Shown here one piece after another: positions 23,474 through 36,176 of a stretch of 64,000 nucleotides of DNA. The stretch is from Baylisascaris procyonis (lineage: Eukaryota; Nematoda; Chromadorea; Rhabditida; Ascarididae): NCBI GenBank assembly GCA_037389465.1, contig JAZARR010000157.1, positions 434,001 through 498,000 of the forward strand, written 5' to 3'. Within the stretch, counting starts at the first letter, position 1. Each line of letters begins with the position of its first letter. The position numbers were made by a program, and so were the translations under genes. The notes beneath the pieces were generated by a model. The model was given only the letters and a program-made list of their open reading frames with translations, made no database searches and was not told the origin of the DNA.

Positions 23474-23755
23474 TTGGTGATTGAAAAATATAAGCTAAAC
23501 GAAAAGAACGGTCGGTATATATCTGACGATGTAAACGGAGTCCTAATAACTTTCTGTTGTATTAATGGATTGGGAGCTCTCGAAACAGTCGAGAGCCCTG
23601 ACCGAATTCGAGTGGGATGTGATTATGCTTATAACTACAGTCACGGTCGATTAGGCATGGAATCTCAGGGAGCTGTGATATTCGTGGTCTGTGCTGCTGC
23701 TACGGACGTTTTGGAATGGTGTGGGCTTTGTTTACTTCAACTTCTGCTTAGCTGA
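23474..23755 (+). other. Open frame of 93 codons, unit 2 copy
   Basis: Counterpart of 5045-5320 with a 6-base in-frame insertion near 23552. Still open; otherwise unrecognised and possibly non-coding. Confidence 0.15.
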
Positions 23756-24743
23756 CGTTGGTGATTTGTTTTTGTATTGTTTGGCTGTCGGAGAATGCAG
23801 CAAGCATTCTTAATGAGGCGTCCCCATTTGATGTTTTCTGCAGCGTAGTATCATCGGAGACTATCATAAGCTATTATCTTTCGTAATGCTGGTCTTCGAA
23901 TTGGGGGTTGAGGTTCCTGTTTTGTCGGCTTCTCTGGCCTTTTGGGCAGAGATCACTTCCTGCCTCTCCGCTCCTCAACACTTTCATTTCTGCAAGTCGG
24001 AGTATTCTGCCTCAAAATTGCTATACAGAACAACGATCTTCGTATGTTTTAATATTGAGCGGCGCTTTGGGTAGAAGTTGAAATAGAGGAAGCGCTTATC
24101 AAACCGTTCCTTTTCTTTTGTTTATATTTTCCTCCGTTTCTTTTAGAGTCAGGCTGATTGGCGGAACGGGGAGTGGTTTATCCTAAATGGTTAGAAGAAC
24201 GTATGAAGGAAAACCTTGTTGCTAGCTTTAATTGCTTTTATTTTTAGTGATGGAAGCAATTGATGGTTCCGTTTCATGGTTGATGAACAACTAAGCACTA
24301 TGTACAGGTGATTATTTTTTTTATCATTGATAGAATCAATTTGTCATGGCTAAGGAGAACATCGACAGCTTAATATTCTATCAGAGATCTGTCGGTCGAA
24401 ATATTTGTGCTTTATCCATGTTAAGCAGATGTTCTTTGGAAACAGTTTGTAACCTTTATACTACGATTTGGTTTATATGTAAAGGACTACCACTGGAAAG
24501 CGGTCATTGCATGCTACTTATAAGAAAGCTATCACTTGCCTTCGAAGAAGTTGTTGAGCAGAAAATATAACCGAGTACTGATGAGTGGATGAGATTCGTC
24601 CTCAATGACGTTGCTTTATGAAAGATTCGATAGTACAGAAGCTGAATGTGTTGGTTTTTCAGTCTTATTGACACCGTTTTGAGCAGAAATTTACTTTCTA
24701 AGCAGAAGTCGGCTTTCAGGAGAGCGTTACTTTTTATTTGCAG

Positions 24744-24882
24744 TAGTGGAAACCCCGAATCAGGAGCAAACAGTGTTGGGACTCGTGGTGAGTCGGCTGA
24801 CAAAGTGACGAAAGTGCGCAGCGCTGACCCGCATGGTAGTCCGCTCAATCCGATCTCCATTGTGCCCAATTCCACTAAATCG
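24744..24882 (+). pseudogene. Ser/Pro-rich head-like exon, unit 2 copy
   Basis: Same borders, length (139 nt) and frame as 6309-6447, with silent change CCC for CCT early in the exon. Open throughout. See the unit 1 copy for interpretation. Confidence 0.45.
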
Positions 24883-26718
24883 GTATGTCGTTTAATTGTC
24901 TTAATGCAAGTTTTTATAACCCTTTATAATGTTGACAGTTTAATAGAGGTTAGGAAGAGCGGTATTCTTTCTGATATCCTTTTATTGCTTTTATGCGTTA
25001 TACTGGTAGCCAGCCCATGGGGTTCGAACGGGTTATATATGAAGATATGAGTTGATAGGAATAGGGGTGTCGATGGGTGGTAACATTATTAACTGGCTAC
25101 GGGTAATGAACGCTGGCAAGCTTTGGGTGCTTGGATTGGAACCATTTGACAGAAATGAGGAAATAAGCTAAAACAATAGACACAACTTCATCCATATACT
25201 AAAAGAAGGTTAAATTGAGCGGCATGTTTGATTCTGTTTAAGCGCTGATTTATTTTAAATTTGCTAGTATGATATGCCCCAAATATAGTGGCTAAAGGCT
25301 GGTGTAGGTACATTGTCAGCATCTATTTTTGTCTCCGTAGGATTGCAGCTTTTGTTAGTAGTGATTAGCGTGATTCACGGTGCCTAATTTATCTCCCATG
25401 TGGTGCGGATAGTTGAAATATCATACGGCGTTAAATGAGATCACTTTCAATTTCTTCTTTCTGTTACCGGTCGTTGTAGGGGATCCCTTCTCTCATTTGA
25501 ACAAATGTCAATGAGTTTTAAAAAGCAATCATCCGTCGAAGGAAAAAAGAATCATAAAGCAATACAGAATTTCCGAGGGAAGTTTTGCCCGAGTCTGGAT
25601 AGTTGTTTAGGTGGAATAGTAGAGGTCATATAATCTTATATAAGGCTGTCTTGTCCTGATTTATTTCTCTTTCTGGATTTTGGTGGATTCAGTTTGGTGT
25701 CTTCTGGTTGACCTTTAGCGGGGTAGCTGAATTAACAACATTTTGTTTCTGTGGGAATAATTCGCTACCTTAGTTTCTTTTTAATTCTTTTGAAGGCGAA
25801 TTGCGTATTCTATGAAAAACTTATATATTGCTGGAGTGACGGAATATTTCTATGGGAAGTCGTGGTTAGGTTTTGATTTAATATCTTTTGACAGTAAGCT
25901 GTACCGGATATCTATTATGGTGCGAACTCGCCATGAATTTAGCGGCCATAATCGTAAACTAATTGGAAGTGGTGACTATAATCTAATAATTGCTTCAATT
26001 GAATGGTGAGGTAGGCCCACATTTAGCGTCAATGATCAGCCAAGCAGCAGGACAATTTACAGGGAGGTACGCGATTGACTTTCCCTGAAAGCTCATATTC
26101 GATACAAATGGGTTGACGCTCAGTGAGGTAAGGCACTGAACCGATGGGATTTTAATTAACTATGCAGGTTAATAGCCAGAACACATACATAGACAGGCAG
26201 ACAGCGCAATATTCTGTAATACACTGCGCCTTAAACATTTGAAGTACTTTTAAGTGCATTATTGAAGCATACAGTATTTAAATCCCATTATAATTAATTC
26301 AGTTATGTTGTCTAGATTATGATAGCAATTGATGTGATTGGCCGGTTAGCAGAACTTTGCAACCGCCATTTGCCGTTTCCTTGAACTTCAGATCTCCTTA
26401 TGCTGAAATGTTAAGGGGTCAGGGGGGGGAATGGACAAGAAAGTTGATGAAACGTTGAAACGTTTGGTGAGCATAACCCGAGCGCATAAGAGTAGCGGAT
26501 CATATTCGGTCATTTGGTTTCAACAACGGCTCATTTCTTTTGCTATCGGCCTTAGGAATGTTTTGCACTGATAACATAGAATGCAAAATTTTGTGTATGA
26601 CCACTTGTGGCGTCGTTTGTATTTCCTTTGCGTGGGAAAGGCAATTAGGTAAGCGTCTTCTGGCACCCATTTGTGGGCTTTATAACTTTTATGATATCAC
26701 TGAGTTTGCATAATCCAG

Positions 26719-26947
26719 GTGAACGACTTGAAGCCATGTGAAGAGAAACATTGTGCGGCGATGCTGAAGGGAAAAATGAAGCGGAACTCGGCGGGTGGCA
26801 AAATGGATGAGTCAGGTGCGAGCGAGGGAAACGGGTGTCTTCGACTGAAACAGCTTGCAGCCGTCTACCTGGTGGAGCTGCCAACAACAAAGTCATCAGT
26901 CGTGCGGTCTCGGATATAGCTTCAATGAGTTCTGCGCCGAAAATTCG
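26719..26947 (+). pseudogene. Lamin-like coil exon remnant, unit 2 copy
   Basis: Identical by eye to 8285-8513, including the TGA after LEAM in the coil frame and the 44-nt length difference from unit 3. Confidence 0.45.
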
Positions 26948-28150
26948 GTAAACTTATAGTTATTAAAATCTGATCTGCTAGCTAGGAATGGAGCGCAGAA
27001 TAGGAAGATGGGAATTTTTCTAAGGGGAGGAAGTTTGTAGTTGCTTAATAAAACTTTATTCCATTCGCAGTCAGCGGCACATCTGTGATCCGTTCTCATG
27101 CGCACGATGTAGATGCACGTTAACGATACAGTTCGCGATTTGATTGTAGCGAATATACGGGTGCCTAATCTTTTTTGAAAGCCTATATATAACCATTTTT
27201 TCAGAATAGCTTTAGCCTAGCAGATAGCATTACCACAGTACAATTATCTATCATTTCTAAAAAGAAGATGCAAGAGTAGTGTCCAATTGCTGGAAAAATA
27301 CAAGAATAGTATCAACGCTATGCCCCTCTAAATGGAGCTTCGCTTACCCACTTATAACCTCAACACCTTTATTTAAATGAGACATATAGGGCTGCAATAG
27401 ATAAATGGAACTCGAACGTGTACAAACTATCCTACAGTGGGAAATATTATAGAGGCAGAGATGCAAACAAAGAGAGAAAGGGCTTCCAGACAACGAGAGT
27501 AAGATAAGGGTGTGTTTTGTGCGTTGCGTTTTTGTGTGTGATGATAATTGTGTGTGATGATAATGATAATAGTTAGCTGGCTGCCCTTCGAGTATCGGGC
27601 GCGCACCAGGATGCGAAACCGTCCTCTTGTTATGGTGCTGTTGGTTTTATACTTGGATGATCGCATATTTTATAGAACCCTTATCTATTTGCATATTCTC
27701 GCAATTATCACTGCGTCTTGAGGTTGTAGCTGCAGTTGAATTTGCAGCTTTGTTATTGGTCGTGCATATATATCGTCGTTAAGGGCGGAGAATGATTCGC
27801 GAAGATGAAAAGTTCGATAATAGTCACGTATGTAAATCACCTCACCTCGATAATAGTCACCTTAGAACAGCCACGTATGTTTTCTGTATCATGATCCTTG
27901 ATTGACTTTGGAAAGCGAGTCCAATTTGTACGATGGAGGACCCTAGTTTATATTGTCTGTTTGAAACTTGAAAAGTATGAGAGATGGAAGTTGATTGTGG
28001 TTAGCTTCACAACGAATATTGCGTAATCTTACGATTGGATCGTGAAATCAGTGGGCTGGAAAGTGTTGTGATCGGCAGTTCACATATGTTGCTGTCTCTG
28101 TATTATAGAGGAGGGGAATTGTATACATTATTTTATGATGTCTGTTGCAG

Positions 28151-28350
28151 AACATTGAAGTAATGGAGGTAACAGAGGAGGATCTACGTAACGGGTTGGC
28201 GGCTGCCGCGAAGAAAGTGCAGGAGATAACAGCAGACAGAAGGTGCTAGAGAAGGAGGACGCCGATTGGGAAGGCAACTACAATACGACAATGAAGAAGT
28301 TGCAGAAGCTGGGAGACGAGCTCGACACAGCGCTTTCGAACTATGACAAG
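28151..28350 (+). pseudogene. Lamin-like coiled-coil exon remnant, unit 2 copy
   Basis: This is the best-preserved of the four 200-nt copies. Frame 1 has EVTEEDLRNGLAAAAKKVQE then TAG at 28247. The second frame reads KVLEKEDADWEGNYNTTMKK and KLGDELDTALSNYDK, ending in phase 0. DELDTALS has hydrophobic a/d spacing as in coil 1B of lamins. It carries the shared one-base frameshift, so it could not be translated through. Confidence 0.6.
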
Positions 28351-28983
28351 GTGCTTCTTTCTGTCACTTCCGCTGGTGCTTAGGTTATTAGACTATAGTT
28401 GGGCGACTGGAGAGGTATTGAAGTAAATTTTTGCTGTTTTGTTTAGCTGAGTTCTTATTTTAAAGGCTTCTTTAATTGATCCATTGCCTTTAGGTTTGTT
28501 TAGATGCTATGACATGATGCTATAAGCAAATGTGTTCGATGTTTTGAAGTCGAATACAAATTCGAATTGTATATGCTATTACCGTTTATAGGTTTCATCA
28601 TATGTTCCTCATCGATACAAAGTTGATAATATTGGGTTTATTATTCGCACTAGCTGAATCCGTTTTTGAATATATGTTCTTATCACTTTTTTGATGCGCA
28701 TTCGTTGGAATTCTGTTTACTGCTAGCAGGCTGTTCTTACAGATTGCGCGATTAGATTAGCGGTGGTGGATTCTGTAATTCTTGATAGAATGAGTAAAAA
28801 TGTCTAGTGTGGAATCACCGTCTCTTCCGGGCCAGTAACGTGATGCCATTATAAGGTCTTTAATGAGCATGGCATGATATCATCTGGTGGGCAGTAGGGG
28901 TTGTGAAGGCCGTATAACGGTACTGAATACTGAGCAGTTGACGAATTAGGTGGCAACTGGAAAGGAGCTGGAATTGATTGCAG

Positions 28984-29142
28984 GAAGTTCAAACATGGAA
29001 AACAGACCGTTATACGGCACAGACGGATCTGAAGAGGTGAGACATCAAATGAATCGCTGAAGAAACAGTTGAATGCCGCCAATGATGGCGCGAATTCACT
29101 GAACAAGGCTATCAGCGAACAAACTCATCGGGATCAGGGAGT
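28984..29142 (+). pseudogene. Coil 1B-end exon remnant, unit 2 copy
   Basis: Borders are GATTGCAG and GAGT/GTAAGT. It begins in phase 0 with EVQTWKTDRYTAQTDLKR, then a frameshift and stop. The 3' half in the shifted frame reads NESLKKQLNAANDGANSLNK and AISEQTHRDQ. In lamins the end of coil 1B has the same layout (L..L..EN..LKKQ...L......L.K.....T..R), so this fits both the family and the place of the exon after 28151-28350. It is 2 nt shorter than the unit 3 copy, which explains the lost frame. Absent from unit 1 through deletion. Confidence 0.55.
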
Positions 29143-30123
29143 GTAAGTTGGCGTTTATTCAGTGCCGCATATTTAGATAGAGAGATATCACATATTTAAG
29201 GAGCTATTAGTAGTTAAGGAGTTATTTGTGGTAAAAGAGCTCCATAAAGCAGGTTCAAACGTATGGTCATTAACGGGAGGTAAAGGACTTGCAAAAAGAG
29301 CTCCAACTGAAAACTGGGAAACATTCCAGGTGACGTTTCACATAGCATCCATCCTTTTATTCTTTGTTTGTTATGTTTAATGTGATTGCATCACTGATTG
29401 CGATCTAATTCTTTGTTGTATTATGAATTATTGTGAATTGATGGTGCCATAAAATTTGCAAAACACATTTATTGCGCTGTCAGTAGGCTGTAACCAGTGA
29501 TGGAATGATGGCTTCGAGATTGGTCCAGTTTGTTTCATACACGTTTTGCGATTGTTTTTCATATGTTTAGAAAATCAACTGAACGTAATGGACCGGAATC
29601 AGAAGCCCCTACCATCCAACGGTTCATGCATTGCCTTCTCTCTTATGACATTTATAGCATATAACTGTCAACTTTAATTGCTGCAGTGAGCCACTTTCCG
29701 GATTAGTGGCAGAGCTGTCCCATTAACCCTATAAAACAGTGCAGCGTATAACAAGAGCACTGTTCTGGCAAAATTTTTGTTGTCGGACTGCCGATATCCC
29801 TAATTATTCATTTGATTGGAACTGTTGCACTTTATTTGCATGTAGGCCTATTACGCGATCAAGTCGCATTGAAGTGAACACCCAAGTTTCGCTTTGCATA
29901 GAATTTAATCTAACTTGAGGCCACGAGCTTGATGTCATTGGTCGAGTAGGAGGATATCCTTTTTTGCCTTGAAAGTGACCCGACTATTTTTTGCAGTATG
30001 TTGCATCTGTTTGCCATTTCAAACTGTGTGGTGCCTTCTCTCTCACCTGATCGAGGTCATGCTTCCTGTTCAAGCACGATCTAATCACATCCAGAACGCT
30101 AAATCAGTTTGCTGACTATTTAG

Positions 30124-30313
30124 TGAACGCGCAAGTGTGCCGTTTGGAAGAGGAATTAACGCGAAGTCAACGGCGGCGAGCCACGATGCTGATCTCGACG
30201 GCGCTTTGACTCGCCTCAACGCGCTGGAGGACCATTACGCCGCCTTACTGCTCGACAACGGCAAACCGAAGTCTGACGTGAACTCCTTGTTTCGCGAGCT
30301 GGGCGTTCTCAAG
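30124..30313 (+). pseudogene. Coil exon remnant after coil 1B, unit 2 copy
   Basis: A 190-nt GC-rich island (CTATTTAG acceptor, CTCAAG/GTTCGT donor). In the phase set by the previous exon it is open throughout: ERASVPFGRG then SHDADLDGALTRLNALEDHY and SDVNSLFRELGVLK, a convincing heptad helix. A second frame at the start reads AQVCRLEEELTRSQRRRA, also coil-like and a better continuation of lamin coil 1B, so the exon probably contains an old internal frame change near 30170. Differs from unit 3 (52230-52419) at only a couple of positions. Confidence 0.5.
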
Positions 30314-30632
30314 GTTCGTGATTTTTATTGAATTGAAGGCACTGTAATTCCTTCTGAATATTTGGGCGATCGCGGTGAGCTATGCGATATCGAAGTGATC
30401 GTTATATATCGACGTTTAAGTGTTGACCGCCTACTTCATGAAAGGAGTTCGAGCAATAGGGGATGTTGCAAGGTAGAAATTCTTCTTTAAATATGTGATT
30501 TTGGAAAGTTATAGTTTAGTTGCGAAAATGTTCCGCAGACAATCGGGTTGAAAGCTGGAGCTCCTAGCCTCTGGTCGTGGGATGATATTCAACTTCTGTA
30601 GAGATCAGAGGTCGTGCAATCGGGCATAATTT

Positions 30633-30821
30633 ATGATGCTTGAACTATTTCCTCAACTTTATGAATTGTTAGATGAAATGCCATCTCTGTTTGAAAGCCC
30701 GATGAGCTTTACAGTTTGCCGTCAAGGAGTTTTTAGCAATTGCTGTTTTCTGCATTTTCTTCTTTGGTGTGAAATATGCCTCAGTTTCAGTCCGTTTATG
30801 TTTATTTGCCCGCGGCCTTGA
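30633..30821 (+). other. 62-codon open frame, probably non-coding
   Basis: Reads LELFPQLYELLDEMPSLFES and stays open in units 1, 2 and 3 (10348-10530, this copy, 52738-52926). Comparing unit 1 with unit 2 I count 11 amino-acid-changing and 5 silent differences, about what neutral drift gives. No splice acceptor precedes it. Kept only because the openness in three copies is noticeable. Confidence 0.15.
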
Positions 30822-31185
30822 CACCTAAATTCGGATTCGGCTTAATGTATAAATTTCCGGGGTTTCGGAGCTCCGGAGTTAACTGTACAAAGATTGCTTA
30901 AGGTTTTTCGATATCTTCACTAGGGTAACTGTGGAGTACCTTCAACAAATTCTTCTTTCATGCAGATCTGAAAGGCTTGTTAGCCAACTCAACACTTCTT
31001 GCAGGCTATGATATTGGTGATCATGGTTAATGGTTGGATACATGCTACCCTTTGCTATTATGCTGAAAACCGAGAATTAGCTAAAAATAGAACTCAACAC
31101 AAGTTCTGATAAGAGATTGGCATTGTTGCTATTTTGATGATTTCAGGTCGATTCTTCTATCTTTATTCTTAGGTCACCTCAGCAG

Positions 31186-31216
31186 TAGCAGTCACCTCGA
31201 AGACAGGTGACTGCTA
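31186..31216 (+). other. Perfect 12-bp hairpin, unit 2 copy
   Basis: Identical to 10896-10926. Confidence 0.7.
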
Positions 31217-33184
31217 TTGTCATTTCCTGTTTTAAGCATTTTAAGCAGTTTGGAATGTTTTTAAGACGAGTTCCATTGCAGATCAATCAGGAAGAATAAA
31301 AGCGCATTGTGGACAATCTTCTTAGTGCGACAATAGTGATATTTTTCGAGTATTCGAAGACGGCGAGAAATCTTCGTTTCGATAGAGCGCTCGAAGGGAT
31401 ACTCCAATATCATCGGCAGTTCTTGTTTATTATGTTTATTAATAATCTCATAATCTTGTTGCTAACGTTTTTCTATTGTACGCCTTCGTATATTAAACTT
31501 TTTTGTGATCGTACGTGTGTTTTATAACATTCTAACAGTTAATATCGCAGGTTTTGCCTATAGAGAGAAATTCATCACTACATAGTACATTCTAGATATA
31601 CCCTCTAACACGTCTAACTAATACACCTTCCGAACGTGTTTCCCTATGGTAGGTAGCCTAGTATAAAACAAGTAAGCATTACACTTACCTTCATCAGCAG
31701 TGGATTAGCCTACATCTAAATCATGCGCTAGTAATTACAGAACAGTTGGATCTTGTTTCATTTTCCTAAATAGATGCAATGGTGTTTTTTTGGTAATTTT
31801 TTGATAATATCATATAGGTAATTAGATGTAACAGTAATGTTGAGTTCGCATATACGTTGATGAGCTTAACACATTTAGTGAGTGAACGCAACATTGTTCT
31901 AACAGGTATGATTTGCGTTTTTTATGTAGAATTTACTACCATCACTTAATGTGTCACTAATTATTTCGACATGACAGTCATCGAATATAGAAGGTGGTAC
32001 TCAAGGCAGTTAACTATTTGATGATGGGCAAGTGCAACGTATTTATGAGGGTGGAGTGTGTGAATCTGTTCGATCACGTGATTAGCAGTTGGACCACAGC
32101 TTCTTTCTTTTTGTTTTTTTCTTTTTTTTTATATCTGACGCCTTTGATATAGACGATGTAAAGGGAACGGCACAAAATATAATGTGAAAATTCGGGTGAA
32201 GGGGGAGGGCTTGGTTTGTGAGCATTTGGAATGTAAGGTCTCGCATTTGCATCACAGATAGAAAACGATTTGCGAAATTTAATGTGAACAAGAAATTACC
32301 GTTTCATATGCAGTGGACGGTCGAAGGCTGCGATTTTCAGAAATTTTTGGGACGAGGGTTTTGTAGTAGAAGGCGAGAGCATTTTTGTAAAGTTGAAATT
32401 TTTTCGCATAGGAAAGAGGGGGAGAGGGGCTGAGAAGAATTTTAGGAAAGGGGTTTAGCTTAAGATGTAGTGACCTGTAATTGTAACAAGATCGATGATT
32501 GGTTGGTGTATAAGAAGAGTACACACGAGTAGTAGTGTCTAGTTGTTCGTTAGTGCTGTGGATTGCTTGGTGATCTAAGCTATTCGATTCAAAAGTATTC
32601 GTTTACTTGATTTACTAATGAATAATATTGGCAGGGGGAGGGGGTCGTTTGAAATGTATCCGGATATGAAATATGAGTTTGTCCATTAATTTGCGACCGA
32701 TAAAAAACACGATGGCACTTCACATAAAACTATAGAGATGCACTGAGAATTCCCTTTGGATAGTAAAGGCAGCTTTGTTGTTGAAAATATTTTGGGATGA
32801 TCTAGATGTTCAATGTATGCGCGTGGAGTGTATTTTAAAGGTTGACTGTTGAGTTATTTCTGCCAGTTAAAGGTCATTTGTGGAAAGGTGAATTCCTAGT
32901 GAGAAAAAGTGGAAATTTACCACCGTTTACGCTTTGCAGCCTAACTGTTGTTATTCAGAGTTTACTTGAAACAAAATTAAGTGTTGAGTTATTTTGACCG
33001 GTGTTCGAATAATTGCGGTTCGTGTGGTTTTGCGATCGAAGGTCGAAGGTCATCGCTGATAGTCCGCATATCATCTCTTCGAAGGTTGCATAATAACTTT
33101 TGCGAGTTCTATTTAGGGACAGCATTGCCATTTTTATCAGCGATACTTCGTTTTTGTAAACTATAACGACAAGTATCGTTGCAG

Positions 33185-33313
33185 AGTCCACGTTGCGTCA
33201 CTTCATCTGGATCCTCCAGAGTCCGACCTGGAGAGCATATTCAAGGCATTCGGAGGTTTGACCAAGTGCCAGCTGGCACGGGCAACATGTCCTAATGCGG
33301 CAAGTGGCCATCG
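33185..33313 (+). pseudogene. PUF60-like RRM2, first half
   Basis: Exon of 129 nt with GTTGCAG acceptor and TCG/GTAGGC donor, fully open. It reads VHVASLHLDPPESDLESIFK, then AFGGLTKCQLARATC and SGHR. This matches the start of RRM2 in the PUF60 / Drosophila Hfp / C. elegans RNP-6 family: RNP2 core (I/V)YVAS.H.D, helix D..S(V/I)F.AFG, strand C.LAR. The RNP2 Tyr, which stacks on RNA, is His here. The family binds poly-U/3' splice-site RNA in the nucleus with U2AF. The next exon supplies RNP1 in frame (phase 1 start, phase 2 end). Family assignment is secure; function of this copy is not, because of the lesion in the next exon. Confidence 0.75.
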
Positions 33314-33699
33314 GTAGGCAATTCAATCAAAAATTTATGACGGGTGGGTTTACATGCCAGTATTGGTATTTCTTTATATGTTTAGGAAATGTTAAAATTA
33401 GTAAGGTGAAGTGGGAATACATCCATTACCGGGCTTTATTCGGAATTTTCGTCTTTGTAAATCTCGCCGAGGTGTACATTGTTGTTGGTAATCGTCTTTT
33501 TGTATCGCATTTTTGTGGAATACGTTGATTGCTGTTGTCCACGTTTATTGTATCTTTCAGCAATGCAAAAATTTGTGAAACTTCAGTCGATATCAGTTTT
33601 AATTAAACATTGCTAATATTTGACCACTTATGACATAAAAGAGATGAGTGAAGCAATGGAATGTTATTGCTTAATTATGGGTTTGTTTAATGGTTTCAG

Positions 33700-33821
33700 T
33701 GGTTGTGGCTTTATCGAGTACGATGGCAGTCGTTGCAGCAGCAGAAGTGACGGCGAAGATTCAAACACAAGAACCGGCAGCTGATCACTCGCCTCTTCGT
33801 ACTATTTCTTCTGGCTCGAAG
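33700..33821 (+). pseudogene. PUF60-like RNP1 fused out of frame to Ala-rich linker
   Basis: Acceptor TGGTTTCAG, donor AAG/GTTTGT. In the RRM frame it gives (R)GCGFIEYD, the RNP1 strand, then reaches TGA at 33782. From GATGGC onward another frame reads AVVAAAEVTAKIQTQEPAAD, which matches the Ala-rich segment after RRM2 in this family (AAA..TAKI..QE). Normally some 45-50 residues (the rest of RRM2 and the VGKAVTPP-type linker) separate these pieces. Here they are missing and the remainder is shifted. This is an internal deletion within an exon, so a full RRM2 cannot be made. Upstream RRM1 and the C-terminal RRM of the family are not in the window. Confidence 0.7.
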
Positions 33822-34856
33822 GTTTGTCTCTTGAACTGTTCAGTTTTTAGGAAGTGTGGAAGGTTGTCATAGCTATGGAGTCATTTTTAGTGTGTTGAGT
33901 CAAACGGTCGTTTCGAAGTGGACATCTTGTTCGTCGACATAAAGCTCTATATTAGTTTCATTGTTTATTGCTGCAGTAGAAATATTTTTCAGTGTCTTCA
34001 TTTAAAATCACTACATGATCTGAAATCTAACGAAAAATTTGTGGTTCGTGCAGCTGGCACGATATTCGATGGGCTTGGGAAATAGGGAATTACTTAAAAA
34101 TGTCCATTTAAAAATTAGGCACCTCTGGGGATAGATACATATTAAGATAAAAGCTGTTAAGTTTCGTCGAAATCAGTGTTTCAAATGGGGCATTTCTTTT
34201 ATCTTTTGAAGAATGATCTTTCAACGACATAGCTTAAGTTCTATTTTGTCGAAATCTTCTTGATTCAAATCGTATTTCTATGGAATCGAACGTTTCATTC
34301 ATCGTTGTGAACATGGTTTTAAGAGAGGCAAGTGGCAGTGATGCGCCGATGGTGTATATTATTTTATAGTGGGGTAAATAGGTGATTTTAGTTGATGTTG
34401 TGGTCGCCATTATCATCTTTCATTAGGTAGGTATGTTTGGTTTGCATGCCAGCAGACACTGTTTCGAGCGGATGTGAATGTTTGAAAAAGATATCGTTGT
34501 CAGAAAACGGTTCGGTGGTTTGACGATTGCTTATCGATTTGGGGATCTATGTGAAGTGCATAACAGATTAGTCTATATTACAGCATTTTCTTTGTAAAGT
34601 CCTTGAAAATCGATCATAGTATGCGGAGAAGAGTCAGGATGTGAGAAACGTTATGATAGCGTTTGAAGGATAAATAGTACATATGGATCGTTTCTTGTGT
34701 CTGGATCGACTGGAACAAATGGTATACATGTGGATGGATCCTAGATCATCTATTAAGACTGTTGCGGTGTTTTGGTCCTCGAAATTTGCATATATCCATG
34801 ACAATTGAATATTCAGATATTACCGATCGGTCATGCAAATTTTGATAAGATTTCAG

Positions 34857-35056
34857 CTATCTTCGATGGCAGGACCTTCCTCACTGCCGCCGGTATTAGT
34901 TGCAGTGACACACCGATAGGAGTTGCTGCAATACCGCCGGTCGAAATTTCGTGCCTACCACCTATTAATTCGTATTCTTCTGCTGGTGGTTCGCCGGTGC
35001 CCGCTACCATGTCAACGTCAGTTTCCAGCACGACGTATCCAAGTACTTCTGCTCAG
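34857..35056 (+). pseudogene. Ser/Thr/Pro-rich exon, third in the single-copy series
   Basis: Acceptor GATTTCAG, donor CAG/GTATGT. The frame phased with the RRM frame of the previous exon is open: DTPIGVAAIPPVEISCLPPI then a Ser/Thr/Pro-rich run ending STSAQ. The frame phased with the Ala-rich linker starts LSSMAGPSSLPPVLVAV and then stops. It ends in phase 0 and joins 36177-36284 in frame. Could be the low-complexity linker of PUF60 or part of a different gene. Not recognised with certainty. Confidence 0.4.
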
Positions 35057-36176
35057 GTATGTGCTTCTGATAACGGTCTTGTTGTTTCACTTCTATTCAC
35101 AATATAGAGGGTGCCCATCATAAGTGCAGTTCAGTCAAGTATGTAAGGCTATATTTAACAAATTTCATAATTCTAGCGTCACAGGTTGGCGAGGTGATTC
35201 ACCATCAACCTTTAAAAAAAACACTTTGGGGCAATTGACGAGGAACGTCTAAGGCTGAGGCTTGATAAGGTGATCCACATTCCTATTCTTCTCCATGGCC
35301 TGTTGTGGTCACTGACACAATAGCAACCCTTTTTCATAGTTAATAATGCTCTTTATGGGGGTTTATAATATAGCTGCTTCCAGCTGGAGGCGCATCACTT
35401 GCTGTTTCCAGTTTTTATTGAATCAGTTTCCTCTCACCTTGATGTGTTCGCCTTGGAAGGGGGAAGAGGGGACGAGGAGATTAGCTTCCTTTCCTCCTAA
35501 CATACTAAAACAACAAAATAGAACGAGAATATTCTGAAGAAATTTTTTAGCGCTAATCATTTCTTTTTGTCGTTAAATATAGTCTATATTTGCATGTTTT
35601 TGGACTCTCTCCACTGTTTTACTGCATGAATAGAGTCTTGTTGTGCTAAATATTTATTCAATGGCAACATATGGCTGGCTGTCTTCGATAAAGGTTTGAC
35701 TTGCCAACATTTGTTGAATTCCATAGCGCTGTTATATGCAAGGTTGAGATATTTTTTTAGAAAATTGCATTCGGTTGGAAAAGTAGCAACTGAAATTTGA
35801 GGATAAAAATGTTGCTGTGATGTTTGCTTCAGTTTGGAGGGGAGAGGGAAGAGGAATTGGCAGCGACAATGATACTCGTCGTTGTAGTGCCTGTTAGAAG
35901 TTGTTGAATTTCCTGATGCGATGATTGTTTCGACGTACATTGTTTAATTTCTTGAAAGAAATATAAAAGTAAGGACAACCTCTTGTAGCAAATGTGAAGG
36001 TGAAGGTAGCCAATTCTAAGAACTGTGAATGTAAAACAGCCCCTCGTAGGCACTGCCCTTGAACAAGGCTACCTTCATCTTTTTTCTTTTTTTGTTTAAG
36101 CTCAAGTTTATGTAGTTTCTGTTGCTTGAATGTTATAAAAATGGAAGGATTACCGTGATAAAAGTGCTCATTTCAG

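Larger units (their letters stand above)
21966..32720. repeat. Segmental duplication, unit 2 (truncated)
   Basis: Head-to-tail continuation of unit 1, matching 3541-10347 then, after the part unit 1 lost, 10348-12443. It also matches unit 3 over about 28060-32720 versus 50070-54830. Homology ends abruptly inside GATGGCACTT at 32720; units 1 and 3 continue with TCTGTTCATTTTTGG there. Confidence 0.9.

Noticed and set aside
30633..30821. Conserved open frame in three units as a real exon
   Set aside because: 11 amino-acid-changing to 5 silent differences between units 1 and 2 and no splice acceptor; consistent with neutral drift.
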